14,795 nt of DNA. Source: Thauera sp. (GTDB taxonomy: Bacteria; Pseudomonadota; Gammaproteobacteria; Burkholderiales; Rhodocyclaceae). The translations under genes were made by a program, and so were the position numbers. Within the stretch, counting starts at the first letter, position 1. The number at the start of each line of letters is the position of its first letter. The notes beneath the pieces were generated by a model. That model was not told the origin of the DNA and ran no database searches. It was given only the letters and a program-made list of their open reading frames with translations. The stretch spans positions 1 to 14,795 of the forward strand of contig JAKLLJ010000048.1 of assembly GCA_023150215.1 (NCBI GenBank), in the 5' to 3' direction. Positions 1 through 7,724 of the stretch are shown here, piece by piece.

Positions 1-25
1 GGCGCCAACCGCGCCCGTCCAGACC

Positions 26-50
26 CTCGCGGCTGACGCCGCTCCTGCAG
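26..50 (-). repeat. REP-like element downstream of the AOR genes
   Basis: Read on the minus strand, this stretch has the form CTGCAGGAGCGGCGTCAGCC followed by GCGAG. It is the same core (GTAG/GCAG head, then the short stem GGC..GCC) found at 6319-6592 and 11802-11901. It lies beyond the 3' end of the AOR gene, the usual place for extragenic palindromes. Only one arm is visible, and any partner would be to the left of the window. Confidence 0.6.
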
Positions 51-62
51 GGCAATCCAGCG

Positions 63-90
63 CCATGGGCGCCCGCGGGGGCGTCCATGG
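63..90 (-). terminator. Possible hairpin after the AOR gene
   Basis: Arms 63-73 (CCATGGGCGCC) and 80-90 (GGCGTCCATGG) pair over 11 positions, with one G:T wobble and a six-base loop. The hairpin starts 13 bases after the AOR stop codon. No T-run follows on the minus strand, so intrinsic termination is uncertain. It may only protect the 3' end. Confidence 0.3.
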
Positions 91-102
91 GCGTTTGCTG
101 AA

Positions 103-1950
103 TCACAGGCCCAGGCGTGCCCGTGTCTCCGCGGTCGGCTCGCCACCCGGCGTCCATCCGCGCACCTGATAGTACTCGGGCAGCATCTTCGCCAGGCCGT
201 TGACCAGGCCCTTGGCCGGGCCGGTCTTGGCCGGTTCCTGGGTGAGGCGCGGCGGCAGGTTGTCATCCTTGGCGGTGAAGCCGGCGGCGTTGTTGAACAT
301 GCGCTCCATGTTCCAGATGCGCTCGCCCACCTCGTTGAGCTTCTCCATGCTCCAGTCGCCCTCGCACGCCGCGGCGACCTGCGGCTGCACGTCGGCCAGG
401 GTCCACGCGAAGCTGGTGAACACGCAGATCCCGGCGGAGTCGAACACCGCGGTGGCGTCCTGGAAGGCCTTCACCAGCTCGGGCTTGCCCTCGGTGGCGA
501 GCGGATCGGTCTTGACCGGGATGCCGAGCACTTCCGACGCCACGGTGTAGCCGCGCAGGTGGCAGGCGCCGCGGTTGGACGTCGCGTAGGCCAGGCCCAT
601 GCCCTGGATGCCGCGCGAGTCGTAGGCGGGGAATTCCTGGCCCTTGACGCTCATCGACAGCTCGGGGCGACCGTACTTCTCGCACAGGCGCTTGCTGCCC
701 AGGCCGAGCTCCTTGCCGAAGCCCTCGCCCGCCGCGGTCATCTCCACCATCTTCGCAAGCGCCTCGGCGGACCCGAACGGGGCGGCCATGCCGATCTTCT
801 CGTCGGTGAGGATGCCGAGCTCGTAGAGCTCCATCGCCGCGCCCACGGTGGCACCGAAGGAGATCGGGTCCATGCCCTGCTCATTGCAGATCAGGTTGGC
901 GTACTGCAGGGCCTCGAGGTCACCCACGCCGTTGGCCGCGCCGAGCGCCCACGCCGCTTCGTACTCCAGGCCGCCGGAGGCGCCCCAGTACTTCGGGCTG
1001 TTCTTGACCGTAAAGTGGGTCTTGTCGATCTCCGAGATGCGCCCGCACGCGATGGTGCAGCCGAAGCAGGCGGCGTTGGTGACCAGGTGGGTCTTGCCGT
1101 CGGACTCGCGCTTCTCGTGCATGGCCTCGGCGGAGATCTTCGAGGCGTCCTCGAACTGCACGTCGCGGTGATTGCGGGTGGGCAGCGCGCCAATCTCGTT
1201 GATCACGTTCATCAGCACCTGGGTGCCGTACTTGGGCAGGCCCTGGCCGGTGACCGCGTTGTCGGCGAGCACCTTCTTGGCTTCGTTCGTGGCCTTGAGG
1301 AAGGCACCGAAGTCCTTGATGCCCGACACGCCCTTGGTGCCGCGGATCGCCACCGCCTTGAGGTTCTTCGAGCCCATCACCGCGCCCACGCCCGAACGCC
1401 CGGCGGCGCGGTGCAGGTCGTTGACGATGCAGGCGTAGAGCACCTGGTTCTCGCCGGCGACGCCGATCGAGGAGACGCGCACCAGCGGGTCCTGGAGTTG
1501 CTCCTTGATCTTCTCCTCGGTCTCCCAGCAGCTCTTGCCCCACAGCCCGGCGGCGTCACGCAGCTCGACCTTGTCATTCTCGATGTAGAGCCACACCGGC
1601 TTGGCCGACTTGCCCTCGAAGATCACCATGTCCCAGCCGGCGAACTTCATCTCGGCGCCGAAGAAGCCGCCCGAGTTCGAGCACGCGATCGCGCCGGTGA
1701 GCGGCCCCTTGGTGATCACCGTGTAGCGGCCGCCTGTCGAGGCCATGGTGCCGGTCAGCGGCCCGGTGGCCATGATCATTTTGTTGTCGGGCGACAGCGG
1801 ATCGACCTTGGGGTCGGTCTCGGACACCAGGTACTTGGTGGCCAGGCCGCGCGAGCCGAGGTAGTCGTCGGCCCACTGCATGTTCAGCGGCTCTTCAGAA
1901 CAGGTGCCTGCGGTGAGGTTCACGCGCAGGACTTTGCGATTCCATCCCAT
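103..1950 (-). CDS. aorB: Tungsten-containing aldehyde:ferredoxin oxidoreductase, large subunit (AorB-like)
   Basis: This 615-residue protein matches the usual length of the AOR family, which oxidises aldehydes to carboxylic acids at a tungsten bis-pterin centre in the cytoplasm. The N-terminus (MGWNRKVLRVNLT) and the blocks GPLTGTMASTGGRYTV and KGPLTGAIACSNSGG are typical of the family. Residues 181-199 (RAAGRSGVGAVMGSKNLKA) form the pterin-binding loop. The [4Fe-4S] ligands are C295, C298 and C302 (CFGCTIAC), with the fourth at C509 in DSAGICVF. The start is supported by AGGAGG seven bases upstream; that site overlaps the stop region of the ferredoxin gene, and the two genes are 12 bases apart, so they form one operon. 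Partnership with a four-cluster ferredoxin subunit matches the Aromatoleum-type AorAB enzyme. The FAD subunit AorC of that system is not seen in the 102 bases that remain to the window edge. The substrate cannot be read from sequence; acetaldehyde or another product of the nearby alcohol dehydrogenase is an inference. Confidence 0.93.
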   Translation of the reverse strand: MGWNRKVLRVNLTAGTCSEEPLNMQWADDYLGSRGLATKYLVSETDPKVDPLSPDNKMIMATGPLTGTMASTGGRYTVITKGPLTGAIACSNSGGFFGAEMKFAGWDMVIFEGKSAKPVWLYIENDKVELRDAAGLWGKSCWETEEKIKEQLQDPLVRVSSIGVAGENQVLYACIVNDLHRAAGRSGVGAVMGSKNLKAVAIRGTKGVSGIKDFGAFLKATNEAKKVLADNAVTGQGLPKYGTQVLMNVINEIGALPTRNHRDVQFEDASKISAEAMHEKRESDGKTHLVTNAACFGCTIACGRISEIDKTHFTVKNSPKYWGASGGLEYEAAWALGAANGVGDLEALQYANLICNEQGMDPISFGATVGAAMELYELGILTDEKIGMAAPFGSAEALAKMVEMTAAGEGFGKELGLGSKRLCEKYGRPELSMSVKGQEFPAYDSRGIQGMGLAYATSNRGACHLRGYTVASEVLGIPVKTDPLATEGKPELVKAFQDATAVFDSAGICVFTSFAWTLADVQPQVAAACEGDWSMEKLNEVGERIWNMERMFNNAAGFTAKDDNLPPRLTQEPAKTGPAKGLVNGLAKMLPEYYQVRGWTPGGEPTAETRARLGL

Positions 1951-1962
1951 GACGCATCCTCC

Positions 1963-2442
1963 TCAGGCAGCGGCCGAAGCCGGGGTGTTGGCCTTCGCGG
2001 CCCAGGCGCGCATCTTGTCGATGCCGGTCCAGTCGGCGTCCACATAAGTGATCGCCCCGGTCGGACAGGCGCTGGCGCAGGCGGGGTTGCCCTCGCACAA
2101 GTCGCACTTCTGTACCTTGCCCGTATCCTGGTTGTAGTTGATCGTGCCGAACGGACAGGCGATCGTGCACACCTTGCAACCGACACAGGTATCCTCGAAC
2201 ACCATCTTGGCGCCGGTGACGAGGTCGATGCGGATCGCGTCCACCGGACAGGAATTGAGGCACCAAGCCTCGGTGCACTGCGTACAGGTGTAAGGAACCT
2301 TGCGCCCCTCATGCTCGAAGTTGAACACCTTGATGCGCGACTTGCTCGGATTGATGACCCCGGTGTGCTCGTAGGAACAGGCCATCTCGCATTGCAGACA
2401 GCCGGTACACTTCGCGGGATCAATGTGCAGTGCTTTCCACAT
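1963..2442 (-). CDS. aorA: AOR iron-sulfur subunit with four [4Fe-4S] clusters (AorA-like)
   Basis: This 159-residue ferredoxin-like protein probably carries electrons away from the tungsten subunit encoded immediately downstream. It has 16 cysteines in four groups: C12/C15/C18/C22, C53/C56/C61/C65, C86/C89/C92/C96 and C113/C116/C122/C126. This is the arrangement of DmsB/HycB-type polyferredoxin subunits. No signal peptide or membrane segment is present, so it is cytoplasmic. An in-frame ATG 22 codons further upstream exists (2508), but MWKALHIDPAKC at 2442 is preferred. It has AAGGAG seven bases upstream, and family members begin within a few residues of the first cluster. The C-terminal 30 residues after the last cysteine are Ala-rich and not recognisable. 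The gene overlaps no other gene and is followed after 12 bases by the large subunit. Confidence 0.92.
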   Translation of the reverse strand: MWKALHIDPAKCTGCLQCEMACSYEHTGVINPSKSRIKVFNFEHEGRKVPYTCTQCTEAWCLNSCPVDAIRIDLVTGAKMVFEDTCVGCKVCTIACPFGTINYNQDTGKVQKCDLCEGNPACASACPTGAITYVDADWTGIDKMRAWAAKANTPASAAA

Positions 2443-2482
2443 CGATCGTCTCCTTGTCGATTGTTGATTCTTGCGGTCGGTC

Positions 2483-2511
2483 GCCGTGGCACGGACAGCG
2501 TGCGCCACGGC
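2483..2511 (-). promoter_or_regulatory. Inverted repeat in the AOR leader
   Basis: Perfect 8-base arms GCCGTGGC (2483-2490) and GCCACGGC (2504-2511) are separated by 13 bases. The repeat lies 41 bases upstream of the ferredoxin-subunit start codon and would fall inside its transcript if transcription starts near 2518. It is not followed by a T-run. It could be an operator, an mRNA-stabilising hairpin or an attenuating structure; nothing in the sequence decides between these. Confidence 0.4.
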
Positions 2512-2528
2512 TCACCTATGCAACTATA

Positions 2529-2544
2529 AGCATAAGTCGTACCT
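2529..2544 (-). promoter_or_regulatory. Weak candidate sigma-54 promoter for the AOR operon
   Basis: The minus strand reads AGGTACGACTTATGCT. This has GG, exactly ten bases, then GC, and it matches the TGGCACG-N4-TTGCW consensus at GG, ACG and TGC but misses three positions. The predicted start near 2518 leaves a 76-base leader. The region is AT-rich compared with its surroundings. Sigma-70-like hexamers (TTGCCG, 16 bases, TATGCT) can also be drawn here, so the promoter class is open. Confidence 0.35.
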
Positions 2545-2572
2545 GCCCGCCGGCAAGGCGGGAATACCCGAC

Positions 2573-4702
<2,130 letters not shown>

Positions 4703-4760
4703 GTCTCCTCCGGGCGGTCTCGCCGGACGCTGTACCGGCAACTGCCTCTTGTCGATCTCT

Positions 4761-4777
4761 GACTTCGGTTCGAAACG
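4761..4777. promoter_or_regulatory. Candidate activator-binding site 1 (degenerate)
   Basis: GACTTCGGTTCGAAACG shares the right half (TTCGAAAC) with the site that starts exactly 24 bases downstream. Its centre lies about 169 bases before the predicted cytochrome transcription start. It is the weaker member of the pair. Confidence 0.4.
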
Positions 4778-4784
4778 TAGCACC

Positions 4785-4801
4785 TGATTCGCTTCGAAAC
4801 A
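4785..4801. promoter_or_regulatory. Candidate activator-binding site 2
   Basis: TGATTCGCTTCGAAACA is a quasi-palindrome of the form TGWTNCG-N3-CGNAACA. It agrees at 14 of 17 positions with the site at 9714-9730 in the other divergent promoter region. Its centre is about 145 bases before the predicted start at 4938, a normal enhancer distance. Assignment to the neighbouring AcoR-like protein is an inference. Confidence 0.5.
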
Positions 4802-4830
4802 AATCCGCTGCTCCGCGGACGAGGGAGTAA

Positions 4831-4850
4831 GCAGGAATCCTGCCAGGCAG
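4831..4850. promoter_or_regulatory. Two overlapping palindromes upstream of the cytochrome promoter
   Basis: GCAGGAATCCTGC (4831-4843) has perfect 6-base arms around one base. It overlaps CTGCCAGGCAG (4840-4850), which has perfect 5-base arms around one base. They lie between the enhancer-like sites and the -24/-12 promoter. They could be an operator for a second regulator. Confidence 0.35.
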
Positions 4851-4911
4851 CCCACGCCGCAGCAGCCCCGGATCCGCTCGGCGTCGAGCGAAGTGGCGCG
4901 ATTGCACGCCA

Positions 4912-4927
4912 TGGCACAAGGATTGCA
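4912..4927 (+). promoter_or_regulatory. Sigma-54 (-24/-12) promoter of the cytochrome c operon
   Basis: TGGCACAAGGATTGCA matches the sigma-54 consensus at every conserved position of the -24 (TGGCAC) and -12 (TTGCA) boxes, with GG and GC separated by exactly ten bases. The predicted transcription start is near 4938, which gives a leader of about 56 bases before the GTG start. Confidence 0.88.
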
Positions 4928-4993
4928 GTAAGCCCATCACCCGGGGCAAACCGGACCCGATCGACAAACCATCACACCAAAGAGGAAGACAAG

Positions 4994-5443
4994 GTGAACA
5001 CTCGTACCTTCAAGGAGAACCTGCGCAAACGCCTGGCGATCACCGCGGCCGGCCTCGGCCTGCTCGCCGCCGGCACGCTCGTGCATGCCCACGGCGACGT
5101 CACGCCGCAGGCGGTCGACACCTCGTCGCTCAAGCAGCTCGGCGACGCCTGGGTGACCGCCAATCCCTACCGCGGCAACAAGGACGCAATCCGCATCGGC
5201 GACTCCGCCTTCAACCAGAACTGCGCACGCTGTCACGGCCTCGGCGCGGTCTCCGGCGGCATCGCCCCCGACCTGCGCAAGCTCGACGTCGCCGACGACG
5301 ACACCGACGAGTTCTTCATCGGCAAGGTGCGCAACGGCGTGACCCGCAACGGCGCGGTGTACATGCCGCCCTTCGAGGGCACCCTGACCCAGGAGGCGAT
5401 GTGGGCCATCCGCGCCTGGCTGGAGACCGTCCATGAAAATTGA
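4994..5443 (+). CDS. pedF: Cytochrome c-550, PedF type (electron acceptor of PQQ alcohol dehydrogenase)
   Basis: This 149-residue secreted monohaem cytochrome c is of the kind that accepts electrons from quinoprotein alcohol dehydrogenases in the periplasm and passes them toward the terminal oxidase. A Sec signal peptide spans residues 1-32 (hydrophobic AITAAGLGLLAAGTLV, cleavage after VHA). The haem site is CARCH (C77, C80, H81) and the distal ligand is probably M124 in YMPPF. The start is GTG with AGAGGAAG about five bases upstream, and no in-frame ATG lies at a sensible distance. The gene is the first of an operon under the sigma-54 promoter at 4912-4927. Its last 11 bases overlap the start of the next gene. 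The same order (PedF, then a binding protein) occurs in Pseudomonas ped clusters. Confidence 0.9.
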   Translation: MNTRTFKENLRKRLAITAAGLGLLAAGTLVHAHGDVTPQAVDTSSLKQLGDAWVTANPYRGNKDAIRIGDSAFNQNCARCHGLGAVSGGIAPDLRKLDVADDDTDEFFIGKVRNGVTRNGAVYMPPFEGTLTQEAMWAIRAWLETVHEN

Positions 5444-6278
5444 TCGCCGCCGTTTCCTGCTCACCGCGGGCGCGCTCGCCGTCCTTGCCGCCAGCCCGGC
5501 GCGGGCGGCGGCGGCCGAGCTCGAGCTGCAGCAGCCGGGCACGCTGCGCGTCGCGGTGTACGCCAACTTCGCACCCTGGTCGGCCACCGGCAAGGGCATC
5601 GAAGTCGCGCTCGGGCGCGCACTCGCCGAGCGCCTCGGCCTGCAAGCGCAGGTCGTGGAGTTTCCCGCCGACGAGAACATGAACGACGACCTGCGCAACA
5701 TGGTCTGGCGCGGCCACTACCTCGGCCACAAGCCGGGCGACGTGATGCTGCACGTGCCGGTGGATGCGCGCTTCGCTGCCGGCAACCGGCAGGTGAAGAT
5801 CTTCGGGCCCTACCACCTCGAAACGATGGCGCTCGCCCGCCTGCCCGACCGGGTGCCTGCGCCCGAACGCTCGGTCGACGCCAGCTTCGCAGTGTTCGAG
5901 AAAGAGCGCATCGGCGCCGAACTCGACTCGCACGCGAGCGATTTCCTGCTCCAGGTGATGGGCGGACGGCTGCAGCCCAACGTCAGCCACTTCCGCACCG
6001 TTGTCGAGGCGGTGGCGGCGATGAAGCACGGCGAGATCGCCGCGGTGATGGGCTCGCGCTCGGAACTCGAAGCCGCACTCGGTGGCGACGCAGCAATCGC
6101 CCTCGACGGGCTGACGATGCCCGAGTTGCGCGTCACCTCGTGGCCGCTCGGCATGGCGGTCAAGGCCGAGCACGGCGCGCTCGCCGAAGCCTTGTCGGGC
6201 GCGCTCGCCGAACTGCAGCGCGCCGGCGAGCTGAGCAGGATCTTCGCCGCACACGGCGTGCAGTTGCGCACCCCCTGA
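5433..6278 (+). CDS. Quinoprotein-associated periplasmic substrate-binding protein (MxaJ/XoxJ/PedG-like)
   Basis: This 281-residue protein belongs to the family-3 solute-binding-protein fold, in the branch that accompanies PQQ methanol and ethanol dehydrogenases. The N-terminus MKIDRRRFLLTAGALAVLAA is a twin-arginine-like signal ending near ARA. The mature part starts with the family pattern LRVAVYANFAPWSATGKGIEVALGRALAERLGL. No ABC permease or ATPase gene is nearby, which fits a role in activating or maturing the dehydrogenase rather than in transport. XoxJ is thought to interact with its dehydrogenase, but the exact job is unsettled. The start codon lies inside the cytochrome gene (11-base overlap), so translation is probably coupled. 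The operon ends at the strong terminator at 6601. Confidence 0.82.
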   Translation: MKIDRRRFLLTAGALAVLAASPARAAAAELELQQPGTLRVAVYANFAPWSATGKGIEVALGRALAERLGLQAQVVEFPADENMNDDLRNMVWRGHYLGHKPGDVMLHVPVDARFAAGNRQVKIFGPYHLETMALARLPDRVPAPERSVDASFAVFEKERIGAELDSHASDFLLQVMGGRLQPNVSHFRTVVEAVAAMKHGEIAAVMGSRSELEAALGGDAAIALDGLTMPELRVTSWPLGMAVKAEHGALAEALSGALAELQRAGELSRIFAAHGVQLRTP

Positions 6279-6318
6279 ACCGCAACGCAGCCGCTCGCAC
6301 AACGCAACCCCCAAAGGC

Positions 6319-6592
6319 TCGCGCCTTCCGGCGCTCCTACATGAATCGGGCATCCGATTCGCGCATGCCGGGACGCTTCGTTCGCGCCTTCCAGCGCTCC
6401 TACATGAATCGGGCATCCGATTTCGATGTAGGAGCGGCGGAAGCCGCGAACAACAGCGCTTGGCGCCGATGCGCCCCATGCTGCGAGGATCCGTTCGCGC
6501 GTGCTGGAACGCTTGGTTCGCGCCTTCCGGCGCTCCTACATGAATCGGGCATCCGATTTCAATGTAGGAGCGGCGGAAGCCGCGAACAACAG
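6319..6592. repeat. Tandem array of REP-type long palindromes (about 2.4 copies)
   Basis: Two 99-base copies (6358-6456 and 6494-6592) differ at only six positions, and a half copy lies at 6319-6359. Each full copy contains a 76-base palindrome with 25-base arms and two mismatches. The right arm carries the GTAG head plus GCGGC-ggaa-GCCGC core typical of REP elements mobilised by RAYT transposases. The loop has its own perfect stem AATCGG/CCGATT. No RAYT gene is in the window. The array sits between two convergent genes. Confidence 0.85.
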
Positions 6593-6600
6593 CTCGCGTG

Positions 6601-6632
6601 ACGAGGGCCCGCATCGCGGGCCCTCGTTCTTG
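6601..6632 (+). terminator. Intrinsic terminator of the cytochrome / binding-protein operon
   Basis: Perfect 12-base arms ACGAGGGCCCGC and GCGGGCCCTCGT enclose the loop ATC, followed by TCTTG on the plus strand. The downstream T-tract is short, but the stem is very stable. On the minus strand no T-run follows, so it mainly serves the plus-strand operon. Confidence 0.75.
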
Positions 6633-6687
6633 CTCCATCCTGCTCCGCTACGGCGCAATTGCTCCACAACGGAACAGCCCATTGCAC

Positions 6688-7545
6688 TCACTCGAGGTAG
6701 TGCCCGACCCCGACCAGCGAGCCGCCCACCTTGCGCACGTAGGAGCGCTTGTTCTCCACCGCGTTGGTGACCGGGTTGCGCCACACGTAATCCACCGTCG
6801 CGCCATCCGCCTTCTGCAGCTTGGCGATCATCTCAGCGACCAGCGCGTTGCCTGCGGCGTCGCGCAGGCCGAGGGCGTCGGTATCGGACAGCGCCGGGTT
6901 CATGCCCATGGCCTCGAAGCGGCCGCTCTCCATGTTCACCATGAACACATACAGATCGTCCTTGACGAACTCGCCGCGCCGATCGTTGAAGCGCGCGGCC
7001 GCCTGCGCCGCCCCCTCGCTGCGTGCAACGCCAGCCGCGCGCTCGAGCATCGCACGCGCGTCGTCGGCGCTCGAGCGCGGGGCCGAATAGCCGACGCCGA
7101 CCACGTACGGGCCCACCTTGCGCACGTAGCTCACCTTGGGCTCGACCTTGTTGGTGGCGCGGTTCAGCCACACATAACGCACCGTCGCCTCCTGCTTGAC
7201 GCGAGTGGCATCGATCATCTCGCGGAACAGCGGATTGCCGGCCGCATCGGTGGTGTCGAGCACCTTGAGGCCGACCAGCACCTCGGGTGCAGCGCCGCTG
7301 GCGTGGTAGACACCCTTGTCGTCGATCGCGAACACGTACAGGTCCTTGCGCACGAAAGTGCCTTGGCGATCGTTGAAGGCCGCGAATGCGCGCTCGGCGC
7401 CGTTTTGCTCCATGTAGCGCACGGCCTGCTCGAACATCGTGCGCGCCTCGCGCGGCGTGGCGCGCTCGGCGGCATGCGCGGCCGTGCCGATGCCGACCGC
7501 GAGCACCACCGCGGTGGCCAGTCTGGACAGCTGAATCTGCTTCAT
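6688..7545 (-). CDS. Secreted protein with two tandem Cache (sCache_2-like) domains
   Basis: This 285-residue protein has a clear Sec signal peptide (MKQIQLSRLATAVVLAVGIGTAAHAA). The mature part is an internal duplication. Residues 30-155 and 160-283 share the order AxFNDRxGxFVxxDLYVF, then LxDAAGNxLxxEMI, then VxYVWxNxxTNxVExKxSYVRKVGxxxVGVG. These are features of Cache_2 sensor modules. Cache domains normally sit outside the membrane in chemoreceptors and kinases and bind small organic acids or similar ligands. Here there is no membrane anchor and no signalling domain, so the protein would be a free periplasmic binding protein. AAGGGAG lies about eight bases before the ATG. A sigma-54-like promoter at 7575-7590 would give a leader of about 19 bases. 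Its ligand and partner are unknown; the location suggests sensing or delivery of a substrate or product of the dehydrogenase. Confidence 0.82.
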   Translation of the reverse strand: MKQIQLSRLATAVVLAVGIGTAAHAAERATPREARTMFEQAVRYMEQNGAERAFAAFNDRQGTFVRKDLYVFAIDDKGVYHASGAAPEVLVGLKVLDTTDAAGNPLFREMIDATRVKQEATVRYVWLNRATNKVEPKVSYVRKVGPYVVGVGYSAPRSSADDARAMLERAAGVARSEGAAQAAARFNDRRGEFVKDDLYVFMVNMESGRFEAMGMNPALSDTDALGLRDAAGNALVAEMIAKLQKADGATVDYVWRNPVTNAVENKRSYVRKVGGSLVGVGHYLE

Positions 7546-7574
7546 CGGAAATGCTCCCTTTAGCCGAAAAACCT

Positions 7575-7590
7575 TGCATGACCCGTGCCA
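7575..7590 (-). promoter_or_regulatory. Sigma-54 (-24/-12) promoter of the Cache gene
   Basis: The minus strand reads TGGCACGGGTCATGCA. The -24 box TGGCACG is perfect, the GG-to-GC spacing is ten bases, and the -12 box ATGCA misses one T. The predicted start near 7564 is just ahead of the ribosome-binding site. Confidence 0.65.
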
Positions 7591-7678
7591 TGTGACACTC
7601 GCCGCAAACGGCCGTGCCGACATGACACGGCCCGGGCGCTGCCGCGTCCGGGCCGCGGAGGGCGCTGCCGACCCGCAC

Positions 7679-7699
7679 GGCGCCGCACCGTGCGGCGCC
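7679..7699. repeat. 21-base perfect palindrome after the dehydrogenase gene
   Basis: GGCGCCGCAC and GTGCGGCGCC flank one base. An alternative pairing, CCGCACGG (7673-7680) with CCGTGCGG (7688-7695), has a seven-base loop. It lies 25 bases past the dehydrogenase stop codon on the minus strand. No T-run follows, so it may be a transcript-end hairpin rather than a classical terminator. Confidence 0.5.
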
Positions 7700-7724
7700 A
7701 CTGCGGGCGCCGCGCCTGCACCGA

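Larger units (their letters stand above)
4703..4993. promoter_or_regulatory. Divergent control region between the activator and the cytochrome operon
   Basis: These 291 bases separate the activator (minus, start 4702) from the cytochrome gene (plus, start 4994). They hold two related TTCGAAAC-containing sites (4761-4777, 4785-4801), two overlapping palindromes (4831-4850) and a sigma-54 promoter (4912-4927). The order from enhancer-like sites to promoter, about 140-170 bases apart, is what a sigma-54 activator needs. The same sites lie 59-99 bases ahead of the activator's own start codon, so they could also serve autoregulation. Confidence 0.7.
6279..6687. other. Gene-free interval between convergent units
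   Basis: These 409 bases between the binding-protein gene (plus) and the Cache gene (minus) hold no convincing coding frame. They contain a tandem array of REP-like palindromes (6319-6592) and an intrinsic terminator (6601-6632). The last 55 bases before the Cache stop codon show nothing recognisable. Confidence 0.8.

Noticed and set aside
2523..2527. TTGCA-type box on the minus strand upstream of aorA as the -12 element
   Set aside because: No GG lies at the required ten-base spacing; the nearby AGGTACGACTTATGCT has correct spacing and was kept as a weak candidate.
559..2529. Long plus-strand open frame (656 codons) across the AOR genes
   Set aside because: It is antisense to two clearly recognised genes, gives a low-complexity Arg/Leu/His/Gly-rich product, and is typical of the mirror frames of GC-rich genes.
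4703..4912. N-terminal extension of the activator from an ATG at 4912
   Set aside because: The frame is open, but the added 70 residues resemble no known domain. The ATG lies in the -24 box of the cytochrome promoter, and a strong GGAGGAG site precedes the ATG at 4702.
6319..6592. Repeats as a possible CRISPR array
   Set aside because: The units are 99-base long palindromes next to each other, not short repeats with uniform unique spacers, and no cas gene is present.
7546..7724. A haem-like CGECH motif (context HVGTAVCGECHMARV) in a minus-strand frame of the spacer
   Set aside because: It resembles multihaem cytochrome motifs and could be a relic. However, it is a single short match that coincides with the proposed sigma-54 promoter of the Cache gene and has no cytochrome-like sequence around it.
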